DNA from: Chinchilla lanigera | Lineage: Eukaryota; Chordata; Mammalia; Rodentia; Chinchillidae | DNA: 64,000 bases | NCBI RefSeq assembly: GCF_000276665.1 | Contig: NW_004955477.1 | Coordinates: forward strand, 2,161,632-2,225,631 | Direction: 5' to 3' | Part shown: piece by piece, positions 44,730 to 56,228 of the stretch | How the letters are laid out: every line of letters starts with the position of its first letter | How positions within the stretch are numbered: the stretch's first letter is position 1 | Notes under the pieces: model-generated | The model's input: only the letters and a program-made list of their open reading frames with translations | What the model was told of the DNA's origin: nothing | Database searches by the model: none | Translations under genes and position numbers: made by a program

Positions 44730-46795
44730 TTTTTTGACAAAAGTTACCTCTAATACCACTTCTGACTTCATCAGACGATTTATGTTTCTGAAAGTATATT
44801 TTAATGTTTACAAGACTAGCTGAATTTAACTCTTCAGGATTCAGCACCAAATATCAAAAACTGGTGTTTTCATAATATAGGAGGAGGAGGATGGAAGGGA
44901 TCAACTTACAATTTGTAAGGGTTTTGTGTGTGTGTGTGTGTGTTTTTTCCCCTGCAGCCAAGCGTAAAAAGTTGAAGGAATTTGTTAACATATTGATTGC
45001 TTTGAGCACTATTTTAAATTAGCTTTCCGTTCCCCTCCATATGCTTTTCCATTAAATTTAAATAAATTAAAGTTCAATTCTCCGGAAGCGACATGCTGGG
45101 GCATCCTCAGGATCTGCGATGAATTTATCAGCCAGGTCTTCACTGTCAGAAATTCATCAGCAGCACGTGCCAACGGGCATGGGATCAGCAATTCATTGTC
45201 ACTTGCTCTTTCATGTGAGTACTCTGTGGGGACAGACACAAAGTCCTTGGGACCAGTCTTGGCTGCTTGCCTCCACACAGTGACTCAAAGAGCAACTCAG
45301 GTTTTGCTTGTCAACTATTAAGCTCATGTGGTGGCCAGTTTCCATCTTCTCCCTTTCACCAAGAAGCATGGTGCCCACTTAGCTTGGTTATGCTTCTTGC
45401 TCCTTCTCCGCCTATACCTTAACCCCCCAACTCCCAACTCACCCCACTGCAGGTCAGAAACCCTCCTTGGACAAGCTTTGTGAAATAAGTGTCCTGCATA
45501 AGACCAAGAGCAAGGTAGCTTCTGGCTGGACTATATCCAAGGGTTCCATCAGGCCTGTCTGTCCATGTCTCGCTCCTTCCCCTGTGTAGACGGGCACTGG
45601 GGGCCAGCAAGCAAGTCTGTCAGTGTGCTCACCAGTGGAGCACTTTATTAGGCTGGTATGAACGAAAACCAAAGCAAGACTCTTTGCCCTCATGGCCCAT
45701 TGTGTGTCCTGACTAAAATAGATCCTCAGCTTTCACAGAATGTTCTAGAGTATAGAAACACTCTCCAGGCTACCTCTGTTGAACTATGTGATCTGAAAGC
45801 AAAGATGTAAACCAAGTTAACAGTGGTAGGTGACACCTCTCAGGTGCTCTGTGGTGGACTTGGGGGTCCCCTAAATAGAGTGTGAGGAGACTATAGAACC
45901 GTGGAGGCTTGAGAGAACACCAACAAAAGTGAAAAGTGAGGAAGTGGACCAGTGGCCAGATGAGATGATGGAATGCTACAGAAAGCTGGCATTACCACCC
46001 GCTGGCCCAATCCTACTCCCTCCCAGGGTTGCCCAGCAGTGGAGGAAGACAAGGTTGTAGTAGAGGGGAATCTGCACTGCATTAGGATCCAACACCCTAG
46101 CTGGAGGACACCCACCCCACCCCAGAAAGAGGTATCCAGGGAAGGATACCATGAAGAGGTAGAGAAGGAGCTAGGAACTGTGGCAGAGAAGCTGTGTTCC
46201 TGAGGCCTGGCAGAGGGGTAGTCAGCACTTAGAAGGGCTCACAGCAACCTGTGACAGTCACTTCCCCTGGTCAGTGGTCAGCCAGAGGGGAAAGCAGGGA
46301 ATGCAGAGAAGGAACTCACAGCCACAGTTACACATGGAAACCCCACCCACCATGGCAACTCTCAGAAGCAATGAATGGATAGAAGGATCCTGGGAAACAC
46401 AAGCTCTCCTGTTAATCCAGGATGCAGAAACTCTGAGTGTGGAGATTTGTGGTTTTGCTGCAAATGTGATGCATTTTTGCCATGAGGTGGTATTTTTTTT
46501 CCCAACAAACTTAAAATAGTATCTGGGTTCATCTGGCAATATAGATGTAGCTAGCTAGCATACATGATGTTTCTAAATACACAGATTGTATTTTCCATGT
46601 TTCATTCTTTGGATTCCCAGCTAATAGGGGCATGTGTGTTTGGCATGTGAAAGGATATCCCTTCTCCTCCGAGATATCCCCCAAACCCCTGCCCGCTACA
46701 TTGTGCTAAATTGACAATATTGGGAAACTTTCCAAGTCTGTGGGCTCAATGCATGGTTCTCTCTGCTTGGGAGGGAAGGAGAAAGAGGGAAATGG
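44730..46795. other. Unique sequence with a (GT)n run
   Basis: GTGTGTGTGTGTGTGTGTG lies at 44925-44942. The following block, 44990-45230, is complex and AT-rich and could be conserved noncoding DNA. No gene recognised. Confidence 0.45.
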
Positions 46796-46830
46796 AGAAA
46801 GAAAAAAGAAAAAGAAAGAAAGAAAGAAAT
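46796..46830 (+). repeat. (GAAA)n microsatellite
   Basis: Short imperfect GAAA run ending AAGAAAGAAAGAAAGAAA. Confidence 0.9.
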
Positions 46831-46879
46831 ATAAGCACATAAAAATTTTTCCCAAAAATTATTTCAATCTTAGCCCTAA

Positions 46880-47015
46880 CACAACAACTGCTTCTATTTT
46901 TCTCCTCATCTGAATGGCTGCATGTACTCCATTGAGTAGATATATTACAATATAATTAGAGAAGTCTTATTTTGGACATTTAGGTCCTGTTTGTGTTTCT
47001 CTCTGTTTTGCCCTA
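46880..47015 (-). repeat. Possible LINE-1 fragment (antisense)
   Basis: GCATGTACTCCATTGAGTAG, ATTATATTGT-like sequence and ACATTTAGGTCCTGTTTGTG resemble antisense L1 (TTGATGGACATTTGGGTTG). Weak. Confidence 0.35.
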
Positions 47016-47899
47016 CTAGTTAGCTGATGGAGACCACTATAAAGCAGCCCTGAGCAGGATTTAAATTAACCAATGGGCTTTTCGTGTTTACTTGTGAGTC
47101 TGCCCAAGGCCTAGGCTCCTTGTTTAGAGATGGGAAGTGGGCCCATAGTAAGTGAACCTCTGTGAGTCACTAATCCCTACTAAAGCCAGTAATGGTGGAT
47201 GAAGCCAGTAAGCCTCAAAGGACAAAACAAGATCATAGCCAAGGACACCTGGATCTGATCTCAACTAGATAAAGACCATAGCTTCAGGCAGCTCACTCCT
47301 AGGTGGATTAACTTAATACCTTACTTGGAGAAGTTCTTGAGTGGTTCTGCCCTTCTTGAGTACTCCCCTCCCTTCTTTTGATTACTAAATAAATACGGGC
47401 CACCCAGAGAAGGTCATGGTCTTAGGCCAGAGAGAATCTTGAATTCTGTGAGAAGGCTTTGATCTTCCTGGAGCCCTGAAATCATTCCATTTGCCTCTTT
47501 TTATTTAGTCTTCACTGTACACTCATTTTGGAGATTGCAGACCTGATCAGCCCACAATAACTAAGGGATACTATTAACCCAACAGTTAACATACTATTAT
47601 AAATAACAACAAACACTTCTTGTGCATCTGAAATTTTGTTTCTACTTGATTGTTTCCCTAACACAGAGTTGCAGATGGGGAATTAAGGATTCAGATTAGA
47701 TAACTCTTTACAGTTTTCGTTTCCTATCACCATTTTTATTTCTAAACACGTTGTCCTTGTTGATAATGCCACAACCACGAGTTAGGCAGTGACTATGCCC
47801 AGGCCACCTGAACCTCAATGGTTCAAGGTCACACGGTATAACAGTACAGAGTAACAAGTTCTTAAATAAGGGCAAAATGGTAGCTCTAGCTTAATTTTT
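47016..47899. other. Unique sequence, nothing recognised
   Basis: No gene recognised. A short MIR-like phrase (CAAGGTCACACGGTATAAC) occurs near 47825. Confidence 0.45.
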
Positions 47900-48825
47900 T
47901 TAACTAACAACAATTTGTTCTCCCATATATGACTTTGCTTTGTTATCTTTGTGGGTCTTCATATTTTTTGAAGTTTAAACTCTTTAGATATTATAGGTAC
48001 TGATTCTGTGTTGATCATATTTTTAAAATTATGTTCTTTTCACTTTTAGTGTAAGTACATTCTAAGTGTCTTCTCCCTTACTTTTTTTTCCTATTGATAT
48101 CATTATTTGGAAGTTTGTAGACTTTCCATGTAAACTCAGTCAACCTTGGTCTTCCCAGTTGTTTCTACTATTTGTAAGATGAAGACTTCACCCACAGATC
48201 TGGCAAACATTCCATTTTCTGTTCTGCTAGTTTATTTAAAATTTGTTTTCCATATTTAATACCTTAATCCAGTTGGAGTTTATTGGGAGTATATTGTTGT
48301 ACACGCCCAGCCTAATATTTTATCTTAAATGATTATCCCAGTGCAATTTTACAGCACTTTTTCCTTAGTGCTTTTTTGAAAGTGGACATTATGATGTCCT
48401 GACATTTGTCCTAGACAGGCCTGTTCCCAGTCCCCCGCACTGCCCATTGCCTATCTGTGTGAGGACACCTCCGAGGTTTCAACAGCCTTGCTTCAGGATA
48501 CACTCATGGATACAGCTCAGCCTCCACCTCCCTCTTTCCCCACCCCTCACTTTGTGGCTCTTAATTTTAAGAACAGTCTTTGAAATTCTTGCTGAATCCT
48601 TTTATTTTTCACATGAGACTTCAAAGCATATTGATTTTAAAACATCTTTTGGGGATTTTGACTGGGGTTGTATTTAATCTATGCATTAACTTGGGGAAGG
48701 ATAGACAACTATTCAATATTTATCTTACTGACCAAGAACATAGCCAGTCTGTCCACAATCTAATAAACTTCCTTTTAAAATTATCCTGGACAGTTTAATT
48801 TAAAGGCTGTGTTCTAGGGCCAAGC
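47900..48825 (-). mobile_element. LINE-1 ORF2 fragment (antisense)
   Basis: Antisense L1 ORF2 phrases appear in order: TTGTTATCTTTGTGGGTCTTC, CCTTAATCCAGTTGGAGTTT, TATTGTTGTACACGCCCAGC, GGATTTTGACTGGGGTTGTA, TTTAATCTATGCATTAACTTG and GACAACTATTCAATATTTATC. The last group matches the antisense of 'GGGGATGGCATTGAATCTG'. It is about 0.9 kb, with broken frames. Confidence 0.75.
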
Positions 48826-49099
48826 CTGCCTCTGACAAGTATAGGAATTTCAAACATTCCCTCCTTCTCATCCCAGTAATGAGGGGATTTTGGTACATGT
48901 TCGTTTCCCCTCAGTTTCCATGCCCCTCAAGGTCAGGTAGAATCAGCTTCTTTCTTGTCCTCCAGGAACATTTTTAGTTTGTAGTGCTCTGTCTCTGTAG
49001 GAAAGAGCTCTGCTCATCTTCCCTGGCAGTCACATTCCCTCTGTGACTAAAGACCTCTGCATCTACCATCATCTACCTCATGACCTGTTTTGATTCAGA
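48826..49099. other. Unique sequence, nothing recognised
   Basis: No gene or repeat recognised. Confidence 0.5.
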
Positions 49100-49439
49100 T
49101 GTTGTTTTGGTTTGTTTTTCCCCGACCCTGAAGTTCATATGCCAGAGACTTGGTGTCAACGTGGTGGAAACTTTAAGAGATGGAACCACTGTAAGGTCCT
49201 TAGGTCACAGGTGCTGACTCTCAGAAAGGACTGTAGGGCCCCAGACTCTTTGCCTTCCTGTCATCCTCCTGCACACACTCAAGTAACTGTGACTCTATCC
49301 AATCTTAGGTTCTCACAAAATGGAGCTGATGACAGGACTATGCCCTTGAAGTTCCAGAACTGTGAGCTCATAAAAGTATTTTCTTTATAAAGTTGCCCAA
49401 CTTCAGGTATTTCATTACAGAAATGGAAAACTGAATACA
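49100..49439 (+). mobile_element. MaLR-type LTR (THE1/MST-like)
   Basis: It starts TGTTGTTTTGGTTTG and continues AAGTTCATATGCCAGAGACT, GGATGGAACCACT-type sequence, CCAGAACTGTGAGCTCATAA, then CAACTTCAGGTATTTCATTA and AACTGAATACA at the end. Start, poly(A) region and terminus fit a solitary MaLR LTR. Confidence 0.75.
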
Positions 49440-49864
49440 GACCCAAGAACTGCCATTACATTTATGCCTACATGCACAGGCCTTGTGGATGGGCTGGATC
49501 ATAATTCCTTAACCCTCTGACTTCTGAACTTTAACTCCTAGTCAACTTCAGCCACTACTCTCATTCTAAATCTAAACATGCATCACCTCTAAATCCACAA
49601 ATTAAATCTGTTCAACCCACTGGTTTATATGACCTCACTACAAATGCTCTATGACCTTATTGAGATTCAAATTGTCTGACTCTTTCATTGTCTAACTATA
49701 GAAGTGCTACCTTTCATGTTTTCTTTCCTCCTTACCCAAGCTAGATTGCATTGACAGCATCACCCGCAGCTCTGACTCCTCCTGGTGTCTACACAAGCTC
49801 ACCCCTTCTTGCTGTTAGCTCCCCCACCAGGACTGCAGTCCAATTTTTCTGGGTCCCTTCTTCC
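49440..49864. other. Unique sequence between two MaLR LTRs
   Basis: No internal MaLR region is recognised, so the flanking LTRs appear to be independent insertions. Confidence 0.45.
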
Positions 49865-50264
49865 ATGTTGGAACTAAACTATGTCTCCCCAAACTTCATA
49901 AGCTAAAGCTCTGGTCCTGTAATTATATTTGATTGTGATTAAAGGTAGGGTTTTAGGAGGTAGTTCAGTCTAAATGAGGTTGTGAGGGTGGGGCTCGGAT
50001 CTGACAGAATTAGTGGCCTTATAAAAAGAGAAAGTGCCTTCCTACCCCACCATACCCGGCATGCACTAATGAAAGACCATATGAACACTTAGCTAGAAAG
50101 TGACTGTCTATAAGCCAAAGAGTCCTTGCCAGGAACCAAGTTGGCCTTCACCTTGAACTTGGTCTTGAACTTCTAGCTTGCAGAATTATGAGCAGTAAAT
50201 TTTTATTGTTTAAACCACTCAGCCCATGATATTTTAGTCTGGGAAGCCCACCCAGACTAAAACA
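49865..50264 (+). mobile_element. MaLR-type LTR (MLT1-like)
   Basis: AACTAAACTATGTCTCCCC, GGTCCTGTAATTATATTTGA, GATGAGG-like TAAATGAGGTTGTGAGGGTG, AATTAGTGGCCTTATAAAAAG, CTTCACCTTGAACTTGGTCT, GCAGAATTATGAGCAGTAAA and TTGTTTAAACCACTCAGCCC follow the MLT1 order end to end. Confidence 0.8.
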
Positions 50265-50829
50265 CTCCATGAGAAAAAATATTTGAAAATATTCTGACTG
50301 CAGTGGCATACAGACAATATATTAATTTTACATATTAAAACATTTTCTTTTTCAAGATAAAAGTTAATTTACTTGTCCTGTGATTAAAAAAATAATGAAA
50401 GCATTTTCATGGTCCTAAACCTGCCTTGTATATTTGGTATTGAACTTATCAAGTCTGATGGATACATCTGTGTTCCTCCAATGCTCAACTCAAAAGCTTG
50501 TTCAGGCTTTGGGGGGTGCCTGTACTGAGCAGTTAATGCTCCCAAGAGCAGCCCTCAAGCAAGAATGGATGGGAACTGGTGGATATTGCTCCAGCTTCCT
50601 CCTCCTGTGAGTAGAACCATTCTGAGATTTGTTCTGTGTTGATTTCCAGGAGTCCACAACTGGCCAAAGCCCTGGTTGTCCATAGTGGCACCCACTGTGA
50701 GCGTGTCTCATACTATTTTTTCCCTCCCTGGTCACCTTACTCCAACTTCTTGGTAAATGAATTGCTTATGTTACCTACACTCAAATTTTTTATCTCTTTA
50801 TCTCTGCTTTTAGGGAACTCAAAATACAG
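50265..50829. other. Unique sequence, nothing recognised
   Basis: No gene or repeat recognised. Confidence 0.5.
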
Positions 50830-51239
50830 TAGCCCTAGTTACTTTTTCATTGCTGGGATAAAATATAGGATACCCACAAGTTAAAGGAGAAAAAGTTTAC
50901 TTCAACTTACACTTTGTAGAGGTTTTAGGACATAGGCGATACCAAGGCAGGGCAACACGTCAGGCATCACAGCAGAGAAACACTACGGCAGGGAAGGCAG
51001 GAATCACAAGTGAGCCTGCCTTTCCTTGTTATCCGAACAAAATTTTTGAGTGGTGCCACCCACACCCAGGGTGGGGTGGGGCTTCTGTCTTCAGTAAATC
51101 CACTTGGTCACACCCAGAACTACGATAATTCCAATCAGTGGACTAATTTAGTACCACACACCCTCAATCTCAGTATCACAACCTAGACCCAGAAGGCTCT
51201 GAAAAGCCACACCTTTGGGGGACATCTAGATACAAGCCA
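50830..51239 (-). mobile_element. Rodent MaLR LTR (ORR1/MT-like)
   Basis: Inverted phrases: TAGTTACTTTTTCATTGCTG, GGATAAAATATAGGATACCC, GCATCACAGCAGAGAAACAC, TAAATCCACTTGGTCACACC, ATTCCAATCAGTGGACTAAT and ATCTAGATACAAGCCA. The opening phrase is that of rodent-type MaLR LTRs. It is a solitary LTR. Confidence 0.75.
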
Positions 51240-52086
51240 TAAAAACTTTCTTCTCTAACAAATCAATAGCACTCTCTTAGCTAAATTCTACTTGGCAAAG
51301 TGTCTGAAAAGCCCACCTCTCCCCTTTCCCTTGCAAGCCAGATCCTCTGGTGGTGTCAGTGCACACGTGCTTCCAGCCAAGGGAGGGGCTGATTTCTGGC
51401 ATTTGCTTACTCCTGCTCCCATCTGTCCAGCTTTATATTTACCCAGAGTCAGATGTGATGATCCAAATATGTTTATGCCAGCTTATGTGTCATTGTAATT
51501 ACATAATTTTATCACACATTATTTAAATCAATGAAATATACATGTAAAAAAAGAGGGGGAGCTGCTGTTTCAGTAAAAAAAATGAGTTACAGACTCGGGT
51601 AAGATTTGGTGGAGATAAATAGCTAAAAATGCTATTCCTAAAGACAATGTGGGTTGCTTTCTATAAGAGACGGGAAAAAATGGTAAAACCCTGGAGGGAA
51701 GCTGAGCCACCTTGTACTTATGTCCTGTTTCTACTTAAAAGTAAAGCAGAACAGGAGATTATAGATTGTGCACTGGGAACGCGGTTGACCTGTGGTAAGT
51801 AGTTGGCAAGGGGCAGTGGGGGTTGGCAGGCCTCTGTTCTTAGCTTTCCAAATCCATCATCCCCTCCCCAAATTCTGCATCAGAGGAGAGCGCATCTCAC
51901 ACTCACACCGGATTCAAACTCTAATCTTCTCCCCTCTCCTCCAGCCTGGAGAATTTTCATCTCCTTCCTGGCGAAAAACCAGTTCAGCAAGTAAGCACCA
52001 AAATCTCTCAATAGGCCAGGATTCTTCCCCTCCAGCTGACTCTAATGTCCCTCTGAATAGCACAATGGTGAGGGGATAGAGGAGAA
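51240..52086. other. Unique sequence, nothing recognised
   Basis: No gene or repeat recognised. Confidence 0.5.
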
Positions 52087-52612
52087 TGTCTTAGTCCATT
52101 CAGGAGGTTACAGAAAAGAACCATAGACTACATGGCTCACAAGCAACAGAATTTATTCTCACAGTTCCAGATACTGAGAGACCAAGATTAGGGTGACAGG
52201 AAGGCCGGACTCTAGTGAGCATCTCTTCCAGGCTGCAGACAGCTGACCTCCTCCCAAGCGAGTGAAAGGTCCTCTGGGATTCCTTTTACTTTTTGAGGAT
52301 ATAAAAATCTTTATTATACAGATGCATTTGAACTTGCAACGGGTTACAACCCAACCAAGCCAGTGTAAGTTGAGAATAGTATTAAATCAAAAGGGCATTT
52401 AATGTATCTCAACTACCAAATATCATAGCTTAGCCCAGCATCATTTTTTTTCTTTTCTTTCTGTCTATCTGGAATCCCTTTCATAAGGGCGCTGATCTCA
52501 TTCATGCAGGCTCTGCCCTCGAGATGTAATCATCTCCCCCAATCCCCATCTCCAAATTCAATTCAATTTCAATATATGAATTTAGGGAGGGCACAAACAT
52601 TCCCTCCATAAA
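52087..52612 (-). mobile_element. MaLR-type LTR split by an insertion
   Basis: The left half has TGTCTTAGTCCATTCAGG, CACAAGCAACAGAATTTATTC and GAGACCAAGATTAGGGTGAC. The right half has CCTTTCATAAGGGCGCTGAT, GATGTAATCATCTCCCCCAA and TTTCAATATATGAATTTAGGG. They join into one inverted MaLR LTR. The roughly 180 bp between (52287-52468) is a foreign insertion. Confidence 0.75.
52287..52468. mobile_element. Insertion inside the MaLR LTR, Tigger-like in part
   Basis: GTGTAAGTTGAGAATAGTAT, GGGCATTTAATGTATCTCAA and AATATCATAGCTTAGCCCAG resemble a mammalian DNA-transposon MITE (GTAAGTTGAAAATATCGTAAG... GCATTTAATACACC... CATAGCTTAGCC). The flanks CTCTGGGATTCCTTT and ATCTGGAATCCCTTT (12 of 15 identical) look like a duplication, but are longer than the TA expected for Tigger, so the mechanism is unclear. 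Confidence 0.5.
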
Positions 52613-53505
52613 GGACAGTTGCTCACAAGCATTCAGCCCCACCGAGGTAACTTCACCAGTCCTCGGCAAGGCTTTCTCCAATTTCCCTCTATATATGGTG
52701 CCCCCATACCTTGCCTCCACCTCCTCTCCAGATGCTTTGCAGCAGAGTTCTTTCCCTGTACATGCTCAGCTCTGGCTTCCTGTGGTGCCCCACATCCATC
52801 TGGCACGGTCAAGGGCACACAGCATATGCCCCGTAAATATCACTAGGTAAGTGAGCAAGGAAGGAAGGTCCTTCCAGGTGAGGTATCTATGCTCCCCCAA
52901 TCTTAATGAGCTTTCATTTCAGATGCAAGACTTTTCTTGACATCTTTAACAAATTTCTTCCTGCAGCACTGAACCAGAGACTATACTTGGAGGTTTCTCT
53001 GACGTGCCTGAAATCTGTGATGGCAAAAAGGATGCAGGGGAGGGGGAAGGTGGTGGCTCTGTTTTCTCAATGCCCCTATGTTCTCTGCCTGAGATCCCCA
53101 GAGTGATGCTTAGCTCCACCAGCAGGAGAGACAAGAGAGGGGTACAGGGTGCAAGGGCTGGCAAGGATCATGGCCACCACCTCTGAAGGGACCAAAACAG
53201 GCCTATGGGGCACCTGGACCCAAGCCTGGGCCAGGGTGCACCTGATGCTACAGGTAGGAGATAGAAGGAGGACCTCCCAATCAGGGCCAGGACCCCAGTT
53301 TCAGAGGCTGACAAGGAACCAGTCCTGGGAGGCACATTCACCATTGACGAGCCTGAGCTAACTCAGTATCCCTTCTGGCAACCTGGCAGTAGGGTACATC
53401 ATTCCCATGACAGAACAGCCAGAAGTGCCCCCAGGGGTGGTCAGTCAGCTCCCCTCCATCCCTCATCCTCAGCCCAAGAGAGGTCTCAAGAGGCTTCTGT
53501 CACTT
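52613..53505. other. Unique sequence, nothing recognised
   Basis: No gene or repeat recognised. Confidence 0.5.
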
Positions 53506-54022
53506 GCTAACTCAGTTCCTTGTGATTCATTCATTAAATTCATCTTTCCTTCAGATCTGGATCCCCACTGGAGTGTAAGCTCCCTGAGAATGAAGACCAC
53601 GTGTTACAACTGACTGTGCCCATGCAAATGTTATGGTGAAATCTTCAGCCTTAAGGTGATAATATTCGATGTTTAGATCACGAGGGTGGAGCCCTCCTGA
53701 GTGGTGTCAGTGGTGTCCTCATAAAGGGGACCCCAGAGAGCTCCTTTGCCCTCTTTCTCCCTTGAGGATATAGGAAATCAACAGTCTACACCTTGGGAAG
53801 GATCCCTCACCAACACCTAAGCACGCTGCCATCCTCATTTCACACTTCCAACCTCCAGAACCGTGAGGAATAAATTCTGTTGTTTAAAAGCTGCCCAGAC
53901 TATGGCATCTTGCTATAGTAGACTGGACTATAGATTAAAACACTATACTGTGTCTTGTTTTCAGCTGTAGCCCCAGAGCTTGGCACAGTGTGTGGCACCA
54001 TGTCTGTGCTCAGGAAATGTGT
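53506..54022 (+). repeat. L2 LINE split by an MLT1-like LTR
   Basis: The left part (53530-53610) has CTGGAGTGTAAGCTCCCTGAG; the right part (53943-54022) has TTGTTTTCAGCTGTAGCCCC, AGAGCTTGGCACAGTGTGTGG. These are consecutive phrases of the L2 3' region, and the LTR lies exactly between them. Confidence 0.7.
53611..53942 (+). mobile_element. MaLR-type LTR (MLT1-like) nested in L2
   Basis: It starts TGTTACAACTGACTGTGCCC and continues TCACGAGGGTGGAGCCCTCC, GTGTCCTCATAAAGGGGACC, CTCCAGAACCGTGAGGAATAA, TGTTGTTTAAAAGCTGCCC and ATAGATTAAAACA at the end. It is complete or nearly so. Confidence 0.8.
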
Positions 54023-54633
54023 GGCTCAAAGACAACACCAGCTCCCCAGCAGTCTGGCTAGGAGTTCGAGTGCAGGCCCACTTCTGAAGGCAAGAGGAAC
54101 CCAACTCCTGTTTCCTCTTTGGCCCTGCCTTGACCCAACTTCCAGTTTTGATTTTTTGACCAAATATACAACCTATCTGCAGCTTGCTTTGTGAAAACAC
54201 TTTGAAATTTTCCCAATACTGTTATAAAAATTAAAAATTCATCTCATGAAAAATAAAAGGCAAGTGTAACTAACGGGGGAAGTTTGGCCCAATCTCTTGC
54301 AAGCCAAGGGGGAGCAGCCTAACGTGCCCTATGAGAGTGCTCCCGCCACCCTGCCCCACAGAGTGGAGAACAGCTGCTGGAGCTGTTCACCTGAAACTCT
54401 CCAATTGAACAGTCAATCGATCCATGCACTTATGTCCGTTCCACTCCTGGGAACTGGCCCCCACTGAGACCTGGTTTTCCTCCTTATCTGTGAGAATGCT
54501 TTCAACTCAGTTTGCATGGGAACAAATCCTCAGCTCTATTTTCATTCAACTTCTCTTCTGTGGCCTCCAATTACTAGATGGCAGGGCTCACTATAGTGGA
54601 CTGGAAGGTCAGGGCTCCTTAGCTCTTCCCACC
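54023..54633. other. Unique sequence, nothing recognised
   Basis: No gene or repeat recognised. Confidence 0.5.
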
Positions 54634-55030
54634 TGTTATGGTTTATATATAAATGTCATGTGCTTCTGGAGGTGACTGTCTTCCCATGGAGGCATGACAC
54701 TCATCAGTGGATTATTAGGCAACTAAGGAGTTTATAATTAAATGTGATGTTGGGAGGTGAAGCCTGGTTAGAGGAAGTGGGTCATTGGGGGCGTGGCCTG
54801 GAAAGGTCTCTCTTCCTCCCTCTCTCCTCCCTTGATTTTTTTCTATTCCTTGCCATGTTCTTGCTCTCACTGTCACCCTCTGCTTCCTGTCCACTGCACC
54901 ATGAACAGCTATTCCTCTGCCGTACCTCTCTGACATGCCGTCCTGCCTTGGAGCTAGCCAACTATGCACTGAAACATGAGCCAAAATAAACCATTCCTTC
55001 TTCAAGTTGGGGGTGTTGGGTGTTGCAACT
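54634..55030 (+). mobile_element. Rodent MaLR LTR (ORR1/MT-like)
   Basis: It starts TGTTATGGTTTATATATAAA and continues GTTGGGAGGTGAAGCCTGG, TCTGCTTCCTGTCCACTGCA, TGCCTTGGAGCTAGCCAACT, then AAACATGAGCCAAAATAAACC (AATAAA at 54985-54990). The right end is uncertain because the sequence after CTTCAAGTTGG departs from the family. Confidence 0.75.
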
Positions 55031-55794
55031 CAGGGAAGACAGAAGTGCCTAAGGCATCACCCTCTTCATATAAGCAGGTGAAAGGATAAAAAAAAAAACC
55101 ACAAACCTTAAAGGTGATGGATCCACAGAGTGGCCTGCTGTGGTTTACAACTTCTATATCGGAGAACATTTTTATAATGTGCACTAAATCCAAATAGTGC
55201 TAACAGTCCTGCAGCCCTGGGCATTTCTCTCTTTTGACTCCCACCTATCATCTCACTAAAATAACTTTATTATGTTCCTCTGGGAATGTAATGATTATTG
55301 GACAAAGTGCATAAATGCATCCCACATACATGGAGACATGTGGCAGCACACATGCAAATCCTAGAAATCCTTGTGTCATGGGAAGCTTCATATGATAAGC
55401 TCATGGCACTGGTCTTAGTACTCCACTATGTAATGGCCTCATGCTGAACAAAATATCCTTTCCTGACCCCTGACCCTCGGCTGGCTTTGGCCATGGACTT
55501 GCTTTGGCCTCTGAGTGTTGTTTTCTGATCCAGCAGGTACAGAGCCTGAAATGTGTTAAAATGGTGAGGTCTACTGCATGCTGACGATCCAGGAGCTGCT
55601 GCCCCTTCAGCCAAGGCAGAGGAATAAGACACTTGGCATAGACATATGCCTTGGTAGCATTAGTTTAAGGAGCATGGAACTTGGGCACAGTTGTTTCTAA
55701 CCTATGGTCTAGGCTCTCAGGCCAAGAGCATTGGTGGTGAAGCTATGCCATGCATATTAATGTGTTTTTCCTTTAAGACAAAAAATGTTAATGT
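55031..55794. other. Unique sequence, nothing recognised
   Basis: No gene or repeat recognised. Confidence 0.5.
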
Positions 55795-55922
55795 ATGCGT
55801 TGATTGTTCTAAGCCAAGACCTCAGTATTCAGGCTTAATTGCAGTGTTGGCACTTAGCAATAAATAAGTGGGTTTTGGGCTGCAGTTTGGGCACTCAGTC
55901 TCTAAAAGGTTCATCATCACTG
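55795..55922 (-). mobile_element. hAT-Charlie MITE (URR1-like), truncated
   Basis: On the minus strand it starts CAGTGATGATGAACCTTTTAG and continues AGACTGAGTGCCCAAACTGC, AACCC-like CCCAAAACCCACTTATTTAT, GCCAACACTGCAATTAAGCC and TGAATACTGAGG. It is homologous to the element at 23.9-24.1 kb but lacks the second half. Confidence 0.65.
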
Positions 55923-56128
55923 GCTTAGAGCCAGGATCTCAAGACCAAGCTGGCTCTGCTGAGTGCAGTTCCCCTAACAACTCACAAGACTAAGTGCTGT
56001 TTTAAACTACTGAGGTTTAGAGTCATTTGTTATGGTGCATTATTATGGCAATAGCTGACTGATACAACCTCCAAGCTGATACAAATTCTACCCATACACT
56101 CAGATCACATAGGACACTCATATGGAAC

Positions 56129-56143
56129 TCTCTCTCTCTCCCT

Positions 56144-56199
<56 letters not shown>

Positions 56200-56228
56200 G
56201 TCTCTCTCTCTCTCACACACACACATGC
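56129..56228 (+). repeat. (CT)n microsatellite with a CA end
   Basis: About 85 bp of CT units with a few CCCT interruptions run into a short (CA)n. Frames through it encode Ser/Leu repeats (plus) or Arg/Glu repeats (minus). Confidence 0.95.
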
